Positions 35,919 through 45,047 of a stretch of DNA of 64,000 bases are shown one piece after another; positions within the stretch are counted from its first letter, which is position 1, and each line of letters begins with the position of its first letter. Where the stretch lies: contig JAPLFH010000056.1 in NCBI GenBank assembly GCA_026390815.1, positions 62,001 to 126,000 of the forward strand, written 5' to 3'. Made by a program: the position numbers and the translations under genes. Source of the stretch: Ignavibacteriales bacterium. Lineage in GTDB: Bacteria; Bacteroidota; Ignavibacteria; Ignavibacteriales; SURF-24. The notes under the pieces are model-generated. The model was not told the origin of the DNA. It did not search any database and saw nothing but the letters and a program-made list of their open reading frames with translations.

Positions 35919-36500
35919 ATGAAAAAATATATTTTGATAATACTGCCAATATTTTTGATTGCAATAAAGGTAAATCTGTTCGCCGAAAAAAAAGAAAAGG
36001 ACAACAATAAAATGAAAAATAATATCAGCGGTATTTCTGTTAAGGATATGAATTTAAAGGAAATTCCGCTTTCTTCATATAAAGGAAAAGTACTGTTGAT
36101 AGTTAATGTGGCAAGTGAGTGTGGTAATACACCCCAGTATAAAGATCTGGAAGAGATTTATAAAAAATATAATTCGAAAGGATTTGAAATATTAGCTTTT
36201 CCGTGTAATGATTTTGGTCAGCAAGAGCCTGGAACGAATGAAGAAATAAAAAATTTCTGTTCAACAAAGTATGATGTTACATTCAAGCTCTTCAATAAAA
36301 TAAAAGTTCTTGGTGAAGAAAAGGAACCGCTTTATAAAAAACTTACAGATAATGGAGTTACTGAAAAATCAGAGATTAAATGGAATTTTGAAAAATTCCT
36401 TATCTCAAGACAAGGTGAAATTGTTGAAAGATTTATGAACAAAGTAAAACCATCCGATTCGAGAATTATTTCTGCAATTGAAAAAGAGCTGGCGAGGTAA
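35919..36500 (+). CDS. Exported glutathione peroxidase-like thiol peroxidase
   Basis: 193 residues with an N-terminal hydrophobic signal (residues 1-22), so it should act outside the cytoplasm. The catalytic set is present: peroxidatic Cys68 in NVASECGN, Gln in FGQQEP, and Trp-Asn in IKWNFEKFL. Cys is used in place of selenocysteine. FPCNDFG carries a second Cys that could serve as resolving thiol with thioredoxin, as in most bacterial members. GAAAGGG before the ATG supports the start. Single gene, convergent with the PAS histidine kinase. Confidence 0.9.
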   Translation: MKKYILIILPIFLIAIKVNLFAEKKEKDNNKMKNNISGISVKDMNLKEIPLSSYKGKVLLIVNVASECGNTPQYKDLEEIYKKYNSKGFEILAFPCNDFGQQEPGTNEEIKNFCSTKYDVTFKLFNKIKVLGEEKEPLYKKLTDNGVTEKSEIKWNFEKFLISRQGEIVERFMNKVKPSDSRIISAIEKELAR

Positions 36501-36618
36501 AGAAGTGTTAATTTCACAAACTCGATTCCAGGTTACTAATGTTTAATATAAAATTAGATTCGCAAAGCAAGCGATTGGATTGAGTTGTAAAAATTTCAAA
36601 TTGAAATTGCGGTAAGAT

Positions 36619-38769
36619 TTATTTTCTACCATGTTTGAAACAAATTGTAAACGTTGTTCCCTCTCCTTTCTCGCTATTTACAATTATTTTAGCTCCATTC
36701 ATTTCAGTATATTTTTTTACCAGTGCTAAACCAAGTCCATTTCCTTCAAACCGTCTTGTATATCCGCCTTCTTCCTGGGAGAAAGGTTCAAACAGAAATG
36801 GTAAATATTCCTGCGAAATACCAATTCCCGAATCTTTAATATCAACACATATCTCATTGGTTAAATTCTTGTACAACTTTATTTGAATTTTACCTTTTGG
36901 AGTATACTTAACAGCATTGTCTAACAGGTTAATAAATATTTGTTGAAGAGAATACGCATCACCAAGAATTTTGGCATGGTCAATCTCTTTAAGGAATTCC
37001 AACTTAAGAAGTTTTAAGTTACTAGGAGTTTGAAATTCACGGATACATTCAAAAAGTATTTCCTTTGAAAGATCAATTTCAGTAATATTAATTTCAAAAC
37101 TTCCTGTTTGAATTTCTGCCATATTTAATATTTGATCAATCGTCCGGATGATTCTCTTACCGCCATTATCAATACTATCAAAACTCACTTCTAAATCATT
37201 ACTTAATTTTCCCTGCAATTCTTCTTTTAATAATGAAGTAAAACTTAAAATAATGTTTATTGGTGAACGAATCTCATGAGACATTTGGGCTAAAAAATCT
37301 GTTTTTAACCTGTTAGATTTTTCCGCATCTTCCTTGGCTTTTATCAATTCCTTTTCTGCTTCTTTACGTTCTGTAATATCACGACCTATAACTACAAGTC
37401 CTCTTCTTCTCCCATCCTGGTAATAAAGAGGAAGTTTAATTATATCAAAAACATGATAGGTCCCATCGCTTTTAGGGATAACTTCTTCAACACGCGAAAG
37501 TTTTCCTTTCTGCCATGAAGATTCATCGGAGGATTCAAAAAATACAAATGCTTTTTGATGAAAGCTGCTATACTTAGCAAGTTCAGAATCTTTTTTGCCA
37601 ATATAATCCACACCCTCAAGATCAAAAAGTTTCAAATAAGCCTCGTTTGCTTTCAGCCATTGTCCTCCGCCATCTTTAAAACAGACAATATCCGGCATTG
37701 AGTTAATTAACATTCTAAAAAGATCTTCACTTGCTTTAAGTTCATCTTCAGCTTTAACTTTTGCAGTAATATCATTTGCAAGCACAAGAATTCCCTCACT
37801 TCCATCAGTTAATGGAAATTTAGTTTCATTTAGTTCTACAAAAATTATCTTTCCATCTTTACGAACATTTTTTACAATATGATGAAGGTTATTACCTGAT
37901 ACTAATTTTTTTATATGATCTTCAATCTCGTGTGCAGATTCAGGAAGCGCAAATAGGCTCACATTCTTTCCGATCAATTCTTCCCTGGTATAACCATGGC
38001 AATTATTTACAGGATGATTCACATCCAGCAAATTTCCCTTTTGATCAATTACCATTATTTCGCTTGGTGAATGTTCGAATAAAGTCCGGTACCGGTGTTC
38101 ATTATCTGCAAGGATCTTTTCTGTTTTCTTATGCTCTGCAATCTTCTTATGCAATTTCTTGTTTGTTTCTTCAAGCTGGATGGTTCTTTCCAAAACACGT
38201 TTTTCAAGTTCTTCATTTAAACGAATAATTTCCTGTTCTGCTTTTTTTCGTTCGGTAATATCTCTTGCAGTTGCAATTACTGACTGAACTATTCCATCAA
38301 TTGAATATTCAGGCACCAGCAACCAATCAATCCATATATGATTCGGCAGTTCAAATTCTATTCTGTTTAGCTTTTTTGATTTTATCACTTTTTCAATTGC
38401 TCTTTCCCAAATTTCTACCAAGTGTTTTGAAAATCCCATTTCTGAATGCGTTTTACCAATAAACTCTTCAGGTGAAAAACCTGTTTGATTTTTTACCGCG
38501 GGATTTACATATAGATGACGATGGTTGGTATCGAACCGCATAATTACATCAATTGAATTTTCGATAAAGGATTTGAAAGGATCAGTTGCAAAATTTGAGG
38601 AAATTTTCCCTTCTTTGTTCTCCTTTTCATTTGCAACTATTTTTTCAACTGAATTTTTCAAAATTTTACTTCTATAATTGAGTTGTGTGTTTGCCATATC
38701 CCCGGGTAGTGTTTTATTTAACTCCACTTTTTCAATTGGTAAGCTTTTCATTTTCTTGTTCGATTTCAT
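36619..38769 (-). CDS. Soluble PAS-domain sensor histidine kinase
   Basis: About 716 residues with no membrane segment. Three PAS domains (about 65-180, 225-335, 345-465) are joined by a coiled coil (LNEELEKRVLERTIQLEETN); then come HisKA (AQMSHEIRSPINIILSFTSL, with the phospho-His) and HATPase (NLLDNAVKYTPKG, DSGIGIS, GNGLGLALVKKY). The PAS-linked GRDITERKEAEKEL motifs are typical. It is an orphan: no response regulator is adjacent. I use the ATG at 38769; a GTG at 38784 would add five residues. Confidence 0.88.
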   Translation of the reverse strand: MKSNKKMKSLPIEKVELNKTLPGDMANTQLNYRSKILKNSVEKIVANEKENKEGKISSNFATDPFKSFIENSIDVIMRFDTNHRHLYVNPAVKNQTGFSPEEFIGKTHSEMGFSKHLVEIWERAIEKVIKSKKLNRIEFELPNHIWIDWLLVPEYSIDGIVQSVIATARDITERKKAEQEIIRLNEELEKRVLERTIQLEETNKKLHKKIAEHKKTEKILADNEHRYRTLFEHSPSEIMVIDQKGNLLDVNHPVNNCHGYTREELIGKNVSLFALPESAHEIEDHIKKLVSGNNLHHIVKNVRKDGKIIFVELNETKFPLTDGSEGILVLANDITAKVKAEDELKASEDLFRMLINSMPDIVCFKDGGGQWLKANEAYLKLFDLEGVDYIGKKDSELAKYSSFHQKAFVFFESSDESSWQKGKLSRVEEVIPKSDGTYHVFDIIKLPLYYQDGRRRGLVVIGRDITERKEAEKELIKAKEDAEKSNRLKTDFLAQMSHEIRSPINIILSFTSLLKEELQGKLSNDLEVSFDSIDNGGKRIIRTIDQILNMAEIQTGSFEINITEIDLSKEILFECIREFQTPSNLKLLKLEFLKEIDHAKILGDAYSLQQIFINLLDNAVKYTPKGKIQIKLYKNLTNEICVDIKDSGIGISQEYLPFLFEPFSQEEGGYTRRFEGNGLGLALVKKYTEMNGAKIIVNSEKGEGTTFTICFKHGRK

Positions 38770-38824
38770 AACTAATTTCAACACTTACAAAGTTGTAATT
38801 TAGTTGTTTTAAAGAAATCTTTAC

Positions 38825-39004
38825 CTAGGAACAAGTAGCCCTCTTAAAGTATGTCATCAATATAGTAATATTATCAATTATTGTTTGAATTTTTTCTAGT
38901 GATAAATTTTCGGGAAGAGATTCTAATTTTATATTAATCAAACATATCTTGTTTGAAGAAATAATTACGGTATAGGGAAGTTTGCTTGAATTATATTGAA
39001 TAGA
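38825..39004 (-). other. 59-codon open frame in phase after the rhodanese stop
   Basis: Directly after the TAG stop of the rhodanese gene the same frame stays open for 59 codons to another TAG. The product reads protein-like (SLPENLSLEKIQTIIDNITI, then LMTYFKRA). No ATG begins it; a TTG inside could start a 38-residue peptide. It may be a decayed C-terminal extension, a small separate gene, or chance in AT-rich DNA. Confidence 0.25.
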
Positions 39005-39349
39005 CTATTTTTCTATTTGCCCCCGCCATTTAATTATGCCACCATTCAAATTGAATACTTCCTGGAATCCTAACTCCAGCATATGTTTTACTGAAGAATA
39101 ACTTCTGCTTCCGCTCCGGCAATAAACAAAAAATGTTTTAGTTTTGTCCAGGCTTTCAATTTTATTTCTGAAATCATCTTCGTAAAAATCTATGTTTTTG
39201 GAACCGGGAATATGCCCGCCGCCAAATTCCTCGGGAGTTCTAACATCCAAAATTTCGCAGCTTTTATTTTCTTCAATTCGTTTTGCAAAGCTTTCTGTAT
39301 CAAGATTAAAATGTGAATCTGTTTTTAGGAAAGAAAATAATCCGGGCAT
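39005..39349 (-). CDS. Rhodanese-like sulfurtransferase
   Basis: 114 residues, a single rhodanese domain: DVRTPEEFGGGHIPGSKNI, then the active-site loop CRSGSRS with the catalytic Cys. Single-domain rhodaneses carry sulfane sulfur. It is the last gene of the SUF operon, where it could feed or detoxify sulfur in Fe-S assembly. No signal peptide, so cytoplasmic. Confidence 0.88.
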   Translation of the reverse strand: MPGLFSFLKTDSHFNLDTESFAKRIEENKSCEILDVRTPEEFGGGHIPGSKNIDFYEDDFRNKIESLDKTKTFFVYCRSGSRSYSSVKHMLELGFQEVFNLNGGIIKWRGQIEK

Positions 39350-39440
39350 AAAAACTACTCCTTTTACCTTTAAGTTTAATTGGATGTAAAAATTGAATTT
39401 CTGATTTCAAAAAATAATTTTTGAATCGTTAATAAATAAT

Positions 39441-39914
39441 TTAGGATGAGAAGTTTGAATCAACATAATTACTGAACTTATAATCAAAGCTGTTCTGGCT
39501 TCCCATTAAATCTTTTAAAGTAGTATTCTTTAAAACACCATCAACGGAATTTTGAACAATGCGCCAAAGCGAACGAACTGAACAATCAATTGTGTTAGTG
39601 CAAATCAACTCAGCTCCGGTATGAGTATTACAAAAATCTTCCTCCTGAAATAATTTACCTCCTAGGCACTCCAATACATTACCAAGCACAATTCTTTCCG
39701 GTGGAATAGCCAAAGTATAACCGCCAATTTGTCCTCGGGAGCTTTCAAGAAATCCACCGAGTCTTAAAGTACGTAGTAGTTTAGCTACGTTGTGCTGGGA
39801 GATTCCTTCGTATTGGCTAATTTCCGGAATAGTGAGTGATTTATTTACCAGGCTGAATTTGGCAATTCTTAGCAGACAACGTAAACCATATTCCTCTTGT
39901 GCACTGAACTTCAT
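39441..39914 (-). CDS. Rrf2-family regulator, probable Fe-S sensor of the suf operon
   Basis: 157 residues. N-terminal winged helix (MKFSAQEEYGLRCLLRIAKF, SQHNVAKLLRTLRLGGFLES, GQIGGYTLA) is typical of Rrf2/IscR/SufR. The C-terminal loop has three cysteines (C-x9-C-x5-C), the arrangement used to bind a Fe-S cluster. Encoded inside the SUF operon, it most likely reports cluster status and controls that operon; the palindrome in front of sufB is a candidate site. Confidence 0.87.
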   Translation of the reverse strand: MKFSAQEEYGLRCLLRIAKFSLVNKSLTIPEISQYEGISQHNVAKLLRTLRLGGFLESSRGQIGGYTLAIPPERIVLGNVLECLGGKLFQEEDFCNTHTGAELICTNTIDCSVRSLWRIVQNSVDGVLKNTTLKDLMGSQNSFDYKFSNYVDSNFSS

Positions 39915-39988
39915 TTTAACACCTTACAAATTTTCAATTGGCGTATTGAACAAATTAATCTTTTTGAAACAATATGCCATTAAAAGAA

Positions 39989-40522
39989 TTAATTCAATTT
40001 TGGAATTGAAGAACCGCATGCTTTTGCATGTACAAGTTTTTCAAAAGATTCTTTAGTTATCGAAGGACCTTTTTTAGAACAGAACTTGTTAAAAATTTCC
40101 ACCAAATCATTTGCAACTTTTTTCGCCGAATTTCCTTCAATATCCATCCGTTCCATCATATAAACTAATTTACCATCTTTAAATAATGCAGCAGAAGGAG
40201 AAGACGGTGCGTATCCAACCATTAAAGCTCTTGCCCTGTCAACAGCATCTCTATCCTGTCCTGCAAACACAGTAGTTAAATGATCGGGAATAATTTCATT
40301 TTGTAAAGCAAGATTAATTCCGGGGCGTGCGCTACCGGCGGCACATCCGCAAACTGAATTTATTACAACTAAGACGGCTCCTTTATTTGGATCCGTTAAA
40401 TATTCATCTACTTTATCAGGTGTTTGCAATTCAACAAAACCAGTATAAAGAAGTTCGTCCCGCATCCATTGAACAGCTTCGGGATCGTAAATTGGTTGTC
40501 GTTTTATATTTATCTCGAACAT
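39989..40522 (-). CDS. Bacilliredoxin BrxA/BrxB (YphP/YqiW) family
   Basis: 177 residues with the CGC active site in NSVCGCAAGSARPG, the hallmark of the YphP/YqiW (DUF1094) family. In Bacillus these remove bacillithiol from modified proteins. It has a clear AAAGGA site before the ATG. Placement in the SUF operon between sufT and the Rrf2 gene suggests repair of cysteine thiols during Fe-S assembly; whether this organism makes bacillithiol cannot be told from the window. Confidence 0.88.
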   Translation of the reverse strand: MFEINIKRQPIYDPEAVQWMRDELLYTGFVELQTPDKVDEYLTDPNKGAVLVVINSVCGCAAGSARPGINLALQNEIIPDHLTTVFAGQDRDAVDRARALMVGYAPSSPSAALFKDGKLVYMMERMDIEGNSAKKVANDLVEIFNKFCSKKGPSITKESFEKLVHAKACGSSIPKLN

Positions 40523-40659
40523 TTTTTATCCTTTCAGAATAATTATTTGATAATTTCAAGAATGAATTGCTCAATTTTTTAAGTGTACAATTTAACAATT
40601 GTTCAATTTAGTTTTTCATTAACCAGTTATAACAAATATTTTATATTAAAGTACAGAGT

Positions 40660-40974
40660 TTAGAAAAATCCCAACTCAACTTTTGCAACTTCACTCATCA
40701 TATCTTTGTCCCATGGTGGATTCCAGACTAAATCAATGTAAACGTCCTTAACATCTTTTACCGATTTTACTTTTTCTTTTACCTCGCCAGGAAGAGATCC
40801 GGCCACCGGACACATAGGCGAAGTTAACGTCATCTTTACCTGAACATTGGTTTCATCATCAATTTTAATTTCATAGATCAAACCTAATTCATAAATATCC
40901 ACAGGAATTTCCGGATCGTAACAGGTTTTTAATCTTTGAATGATTTCCTTTTCTATAAATTGTTTATCTATCAT
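40660..40974 (-). CDS. sufT: SufT / MIP18-family Fe-S assembly factor
   Basis: 104 residues, a whole DUF59 (MIP18) domain: CYDPEIPVDIYELGLIYEI, then MTLTSPMCPVAGSLPG with the conserved Cys, and VWNPPWDKDMMSE. Such proteins help move clusters to target proteins. Lies between sufU and the bacilliredoxin gene, with AT-rich spacers of 90 and 137 bases on either side. Confidence 0.9.
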   Translation of the reverse strand: MIDKQFIEKEIIQRLKTCYDPEIPVDIYELGLIYEIKIDDETNVQVKMTLTSPMCPVAGSLPGEVKEKVKSVKDVKDVYIDLVWNPPWDKDMMSEVAKVELGFF

Positions 40975-41064
40975 ACTTCTTAATATTTTCTATTTTTGAA
41001 CAATAGTTAAATTGTTGATAAACATTTTTCCAACAATTTAGCAATTAAACAACGCAACATTTTT

Positions 41065-41517
41065 TTACTCAGTCGTCGCTAAATTTTCTTTTTCTTTCAA
41101 AGCTGTAAGCATTGTATGCCAGGCAAGACTTGCACACTTTACCCGTGCCGGGTAATCTCTTACACCAGAAAATACTGCAAGTTTTCCAAGCTGCTCCGGA
41201 TCAATTTCAGTTCCTATTTTTGAAGTTACAACCTGATGAAATACTTCAAATAACTCTTCAGCTTCTTTCTTTGATTTTCCTTTTAGAATTGAAGTCATCA
41301 ATGAAGCAGATGATTTTGAAATTGCGCAACCACTTCCCTGGAATGAAATATCTTTAATCTTTTCATCTTCAAGATCGATATATACCCAAAGATGGTCACC
41401 GCACAGCGGGTTATATCCTTCACTTTCATGGTTGCAATGTTCGCACTTCCTAAAGTTGCGCGGACTTTTATTATGATCCAGAATTACTTCCTGATAGAGT
41501 TGACTTAAATCTGACAT
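41065..41517 (-). CDS. sufU: SufU zinc-dependent sulfur acceptor
   Basis: 150 residues, IscU-like. Zinc ligands are visible: Cys and Asp in NPLCGDHLWV, Cys in GSGCAISKSS, Cys in RVKCASLAWHT. SufU takes sulfur from the SufS cysteine desulfurase and passes it to SufBCD. The start overlaps the sufS stop by one base. The 20-residue insert between the second and third ligand regions marks it as SufU rather than IscU. Confidence 0.93.
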   Translation of the reverse strand: MSDLSQLYQEVILDHNKSPRNFRKCEHCNHESEGYNPLCGDHLWVYIDLEDEKIKDISFQGSGCAISKSSASLMTSILKGKSKKEAEELFEVFHQVVTSKIGTEIDPEQLGKLAVFSGVRDYPARVKCASLAWHTMLTALKEKENLATTE

Positions 41518-42788
41518 TAGCTTAAAACCCGGATTACTTTATGAATACCATAAACAAGTTGATCTATTTCTTTTTTTGTATTATAAAATGCAAACGATGC
41601 CCGCGCCGTTGCAGGTATTCCAAACCGCTGCATAACCGGTTGTGTACAATGATGCCCGGTTCGAATTGCAATTCCTTCGCTGTCTAAAATAGTTCCTATA
41701 TCGTGCGGATGGATATTATTCAAAATGAATGATACAACTGCGGCTTTATTTTTAGCCGTTCCAATAATTTTTAATCCATTTATCGATAACAATTTTTCAG
41801 TGGCGTATTCCAAAAGATCATGTTCGTGTTTGGCAATCAAATCAAAATCTAATTTATTCAAATAATCTATGGTAGAACCCAAAGCAATATTTCCGGCAAT
41901 ATTTTGTGTGCCTGCTTCAAACTTGTTGGGGATGTCATTAAAGATTGTTTTTTCAAATGTAACTGAGCGAATCATATCACCGCCAGTTTGGTAAGGCGGC
42001 ATTGCATTTAGTATTTCCGCTTTACCGTATAAAACTCCGGTGCCTGTTGGCCCAAACAATTTGTGTCCGGAAAAAACAAAAAAGTCACAGTCAAGTTTCT
42101 GTACATCCACTTTTATATGAGGAACTGCCTGAGAGCCATCAATTAGTACTGGAATGTTTCTATTGTGTGCAAGTTCAATTATTTCTCTAACTGGATTTAT
42201 AGTGCCAAGCGAATTAGAAACCTGAACAACAGAAACCAATTTCGTTTTATTATTTAACAGATTTTTATATTCATCTAAAATTAATTCACCATCATCGTTC
42301 ATAGGAATTATTCGAAGCTTTGCTTTCTTCTCCTCGCAAAGAATCTGCCAGGGAACAATATTAGCGTGATGCTCCATCGCAGAGATTATTATTTCGTCTC
42401 CTTCATTTACATTATTCCTGCCGTAAGAATGGGCAACTAAATTAATAGATTCAGTTGCACCCCTGGTAAAAATAATTTCGCAGGCGCTTAATGCATTAAT
42501 AAACTCTTTTATTTTCAACCGGGCATCTTCATAAGCAAGCGTTGCCTGCTCGCTAAGATAATGAACGCCTCTGTGGATATTGGAATTCAGATTAAGATAA
42601 AACTCTTTCTCAGCATCAATTACAGAAAGAGGTTTTTGTGCAGTTGCTGCATTATCCAAATAAACCAATGTTTTATTTCTAACTTTTGTTTGTAGAATTG
42701 GAAAATCTTTTCTGATTAATTCCACATCAAAAGTTTTAGTGGTTTTTGTTCTACGTTCAACATCAGAAATTATAATTTCATTGCTCAT
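41517..42788 (-). CDS. sufS: SufS cysteine desulfurase
   Basis: 423 residues, class II PLP enzyme that removes sulfur from cysteine. Seen: [14 protein letters not shown], the PLP lysine in [11 protein letters not shown], and the persulfide-carrying Cys in [11 protein letters not shown]. About 20 residues longer at the N-terminus than the core. Directly coupled to sufU. Confidence 0.95.
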   Translation of the reverse strand: MSNEIIISDVERRTKTTKTFDVELIRKDFPILQTKVRNKTLVYLDNAATAQKPLSVIDAEKEFYLNLNSNIHRGVHYLSEQATLAYEDARLKIKEFINALSACEIIFTRGATESINLVAHSYGRNNVNEGDEIIISAMEHHANIVPWQILCEEKKAKLRIIPMNDDGELILDEYKNLLNNKTKLVSVVQVSNSLGTINPVREIIELAHNRNIPVLIDGSQAVPHIKVDVQKLDCDFFVFSGHKLFGPTGTGVLYGKAEILNAMPPYQTGGDMIRSVTFEKTIFNDIPNKFEAGTQNIAGNIALGSTIDYLNKLDFDLIAKHEHDLLEYATEKLLSINGLKIIGTAKNKAAVVSFILNNIHPHDIGTILDSEGIAIRTGHHCTQPVMQRFGIPATARASFAFYNTKKEIDQLVYGIHKVIRVLS

Positions 42789-42796
42789 TGTATTCC

Positions 42797-44134
42797 CTAT
42801 CCGACAGAAACTTGATGAAGTCTGTCTAATATTTTTTCGCTAAGTTGATCTTTCAATTGATCAATTTTTATAAGATCAATAATATCGCTTGCGAATGCTT
42901 TAATTAAAATTGAACGCGCTTTTTCTTTACTAATGCCACGGGATTGAAGATAAAACAATGATTGATCATCCAACTGTCCAACCGTTGCACCATGGCTGCA
43001 TTTTACATCATCAGCAAATATTTCAAGCTGCGGTTTTGTATCAATCCTTGCATCCCTGGAAATAAGAAGATTTTTATTTGATTGATACGCCAGAGTTTTT
43101 TGTGCATCTTTTCTAACAATTACTTTTCCGTTAAAAACGCCCCTGGATTTTTCATCCAGAATTCCTTTGTAAAGTTCATTGCTGTGGCAGTGCGGTTTTG
43201 CGTGGTCAATCAATGTATGGTTATCAACCAACCTTTTCCCATCCGCCAAATACAAACCGAAAAAGTGGCACTCGCTGTTTTCATCAGCAAGAACTGCATT
43301 CAAATCATTGCGGATTATTTCTCCACCCATAGAAATAGTTGTCGAAGTAAATACGCTTGATCTTTTCTGGTGAACTTCCGTCCTGCTAATGTGGAAAGCT
43401 TTGTCCCCTTCATTTTGAATTTTATAGAAATCCAATATCGCATTTTCTTCCAGCACAATTTCATTTACTGAATTGAGCAAATAAGGATTTTCTGAAATGC
43501 TATGATAACTTTCAATAATCTTCGTCTGACTATTTTTACCGGCAAGCAAAATATTTCTTGGCTGGGCTAAAACGTTGGTTTTTTCATCTCCGGAAAGAAA
43601 TAGAAAATGAATTGGATCTTCAACAATTAAATTTTCCGGTATCTTAATTATAACACCATTCAATGAAAACGCTGTATTTAAGGCAACAAAACCATTATCA
43701 ATTTTTACATACTTGGAAAAATGATTCTCAATATATTTTACATCCGATTGTGAAAGAGAATTAAATTTTATTACTTCAATTTTTTCTGTCTGAGGTAAGC
43801 GTCTGGAAAGTTCTTTAACATATATTCCATTAACAAAGACTAAAAGAGTAGCTTTCAAATCCTTGATTAAATATTTCTCAATTTCATTTGCTGTAATACT
43901 GGTTTCATTTTCCAGAACTGCGGGAACATAATTGAAATTTAATAACGGAGTTAAGTTTGTGTATTTCCAATCTTCACTCTTTGTTGTTGGAAATCCAAGT
44001 TCGGCAAACTTTTCAATCGCTTGTTTCCGTAAACCATGAATGTAAGTCTTGGATTGTCCATTCAAATTTTTCTCAAAAATTTTAAACTTCTCGTTGTACC
44101 ATTCTTTCAAATCTATTTTATTCGGTTGATCCAT
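42797..44134 (-). CDS. sufD: SufD, SufBCD scaffold subunit
   Basis: 445 residues; beta-helix protein that pairs with SufB on the SufC ATPase. Seen: [15 protein letters not shown] in the N-terminal helical part and the conserved C-terminal [20 protein letters not shown]. Eight bases separate it from sufS and 18 from sufC. Confidence 0.93.
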   Translation of the reverse strand: MDQPNKIDLKEWYNEKFKIFEKNLNGQSKTYIHGLRKQAIEKFAELGFPTTKSEDWKYTNLTPLLNFNYVPAVLENETSITANEIEKYLIKDLKATLLVFVNGIYVKELSRRLPQTEKIEVIKFNSLSQSDVKYIENHFSKYVKIDNGFVALNTAFSLNGVIIKIPENLIVEDPIHFLFLSGDEKTNVLAQPRNILLAGKNSQTKIIESYHSISENPYLLNSVNEIVLEENAILDFYKIQNEGDKAFHISRTEVHQKRSSVFTSTTISMGGEIIRNDLNAVLADENSECHFFGLYLADGKRLVDNHTLIDHAKPHCHSNELYKGILDEKSRGVFNGKVIVRKDAQKTLAYQSNKNLLISRDARIDTKPQLEIFADDVKCSHGATVGQLDDQSLFYLQSRGISKEKARSILIKAFASDIIDLIKIDQLKDQLSEKILDRLHQVSVG

Positions 44135-44152
44135 TTATTCATTTCCTGCTAG

Positions 44153-44923
44153 TTAAACCGTTTGAGTAATAATTTCTTCATCCTTAACCCAGTCGTAACC
44201 TTTCTCCTCAAGCTCAAACGCTAATTCTTTACCACCCGATTTTACGATTTTCCCTTTATAAAGAACGTGAACAAAATCCGGGACAATAAAATCAAGTAGC
44301 CGCTGATAGTGTGTAACAACAACCACAGATTTTTCCTTACTCTGTTCTTTGAAAACATTAACACCATTTGCTACAACTTTTAAGGCATCAATGTCCAGAC
44401 CTGAGTCTGTTTCATCTAGGATTGCAAGTTTAGGATCTAATACCGCAAGCTGAAAGATTTCATTTTTCTTTTTTTCGCCGCCGGAAAATCCCTGGTTAAC
44501 TGGTCTGCTTATCAGCGATTGATCCATATTAACGACTTTCATTTTTTCTTTGATAAGAGTTAGGAACTCCATAGCATCCAGTTCTTCCAAACCTTTGTGC
44601 TTGCGAATTTCATTCAACGCAGTTTTAAGAAATGTTGCGTTACTTATTCCCGGAATTTCCACGGGATATTGAAACGCAAGGAAAATTCCTTCGTGTGCTC
44701 TTTCTTCAGGATTTAATTCCAGCAGGTTCTTTCCTTCAAAAATAACTTCTCCGGAAACAATTTCGTATCCTGGTTTTCCTGCAAGAACATTAGCGAGTGT
44801 ACTTTTACCGGAACCGTTAGGTCCCATTATGGCATGAACTTCGCCAGCTTTTATTTCTAAATTTATTCCGCGTAATATTTCTTTTCCTTCAACATTAACG
44901 AACAGATCTTTAACTGATAACAT
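44153..44923 (-). CDS. sufC: SufC, ABC-type ATPase of the Fe-S scaffold
   Basis: 256 residues from the ATG at 44923, which has AGGAAA six bases before it; an open frame to 44992 lies in a short tandem repeat and is not likely translated. Walker A GPNGSGKST, signature GFSGGEKKKNEI, Walker B LAILDETDSGLD. SufC uses ATP to drive assembly on SufB-SufD. It has no membrane partner, as expected. Confidence 0.95.
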   Translation of the reverse strand: MLSVKDLFVNVEGKEILRGINLEIKAGEVHAIMGPNGSGKSTLANVLAGKPGYEIVSGEVIFEGKNLLELNPEERAHEGIFLAFQYPVEIPGISNATFLKTALNEIRKHKGLEELDAMEFLTLIKEKMKVVNMDQSLISRPVNQGFSGGEKKKNEIFQLAVLDPKLAILDETDSGLDIDALKVVANGVNVFKEQSKEKSVVVVTHYQRLLDFIVPDFVHVLYKGKIVKSGGKELAFELEEKGYDWVKDEEIITQTV

Positions 44924-44990
44924 TTTTATTTCCTGATTTATATTCATTGTTATATTGTTTAATTGTTCCATTGTTTCTTGTTCATTTTTC

Positions 44991-45046
44991 ATTCTTCATT
45001 CTACATTCTACATTCTACATTCTACATTCTACATTCTTCACTCTTC
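44991..45046. repeat. Heptamer tandem repeat between sufB and sufC
   Basis: Five perfect ATTCTAC units (44998-45032) flanked by near copies ATTCTTC on both sides and a more diverged unit at the end. On the coding strand this is GTAGAAT. It fills most of the gap between the sufB stop and the sufC ribosome site. Confidence 0.9.
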
Positions 45047-45047
45047 C

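Noticed and set aside
35919-36500. Selenocysteine in the glutathione peroxidase
   Set aside because: The peroxidatic codon is TGT (Cys68), not TGA.
44924-44992. Longer SufC starting at 44992
   Set aside because: The extra 23 residues come from the tandem-repeat spacer and lack a ribosome site; the ATG at 44923 has AGGAAA before it and matches the family start.
44991-45046. CRISPR-like array
   Set aside because: Units are 7 bases with no spacers; it is a simple tandem repeat.
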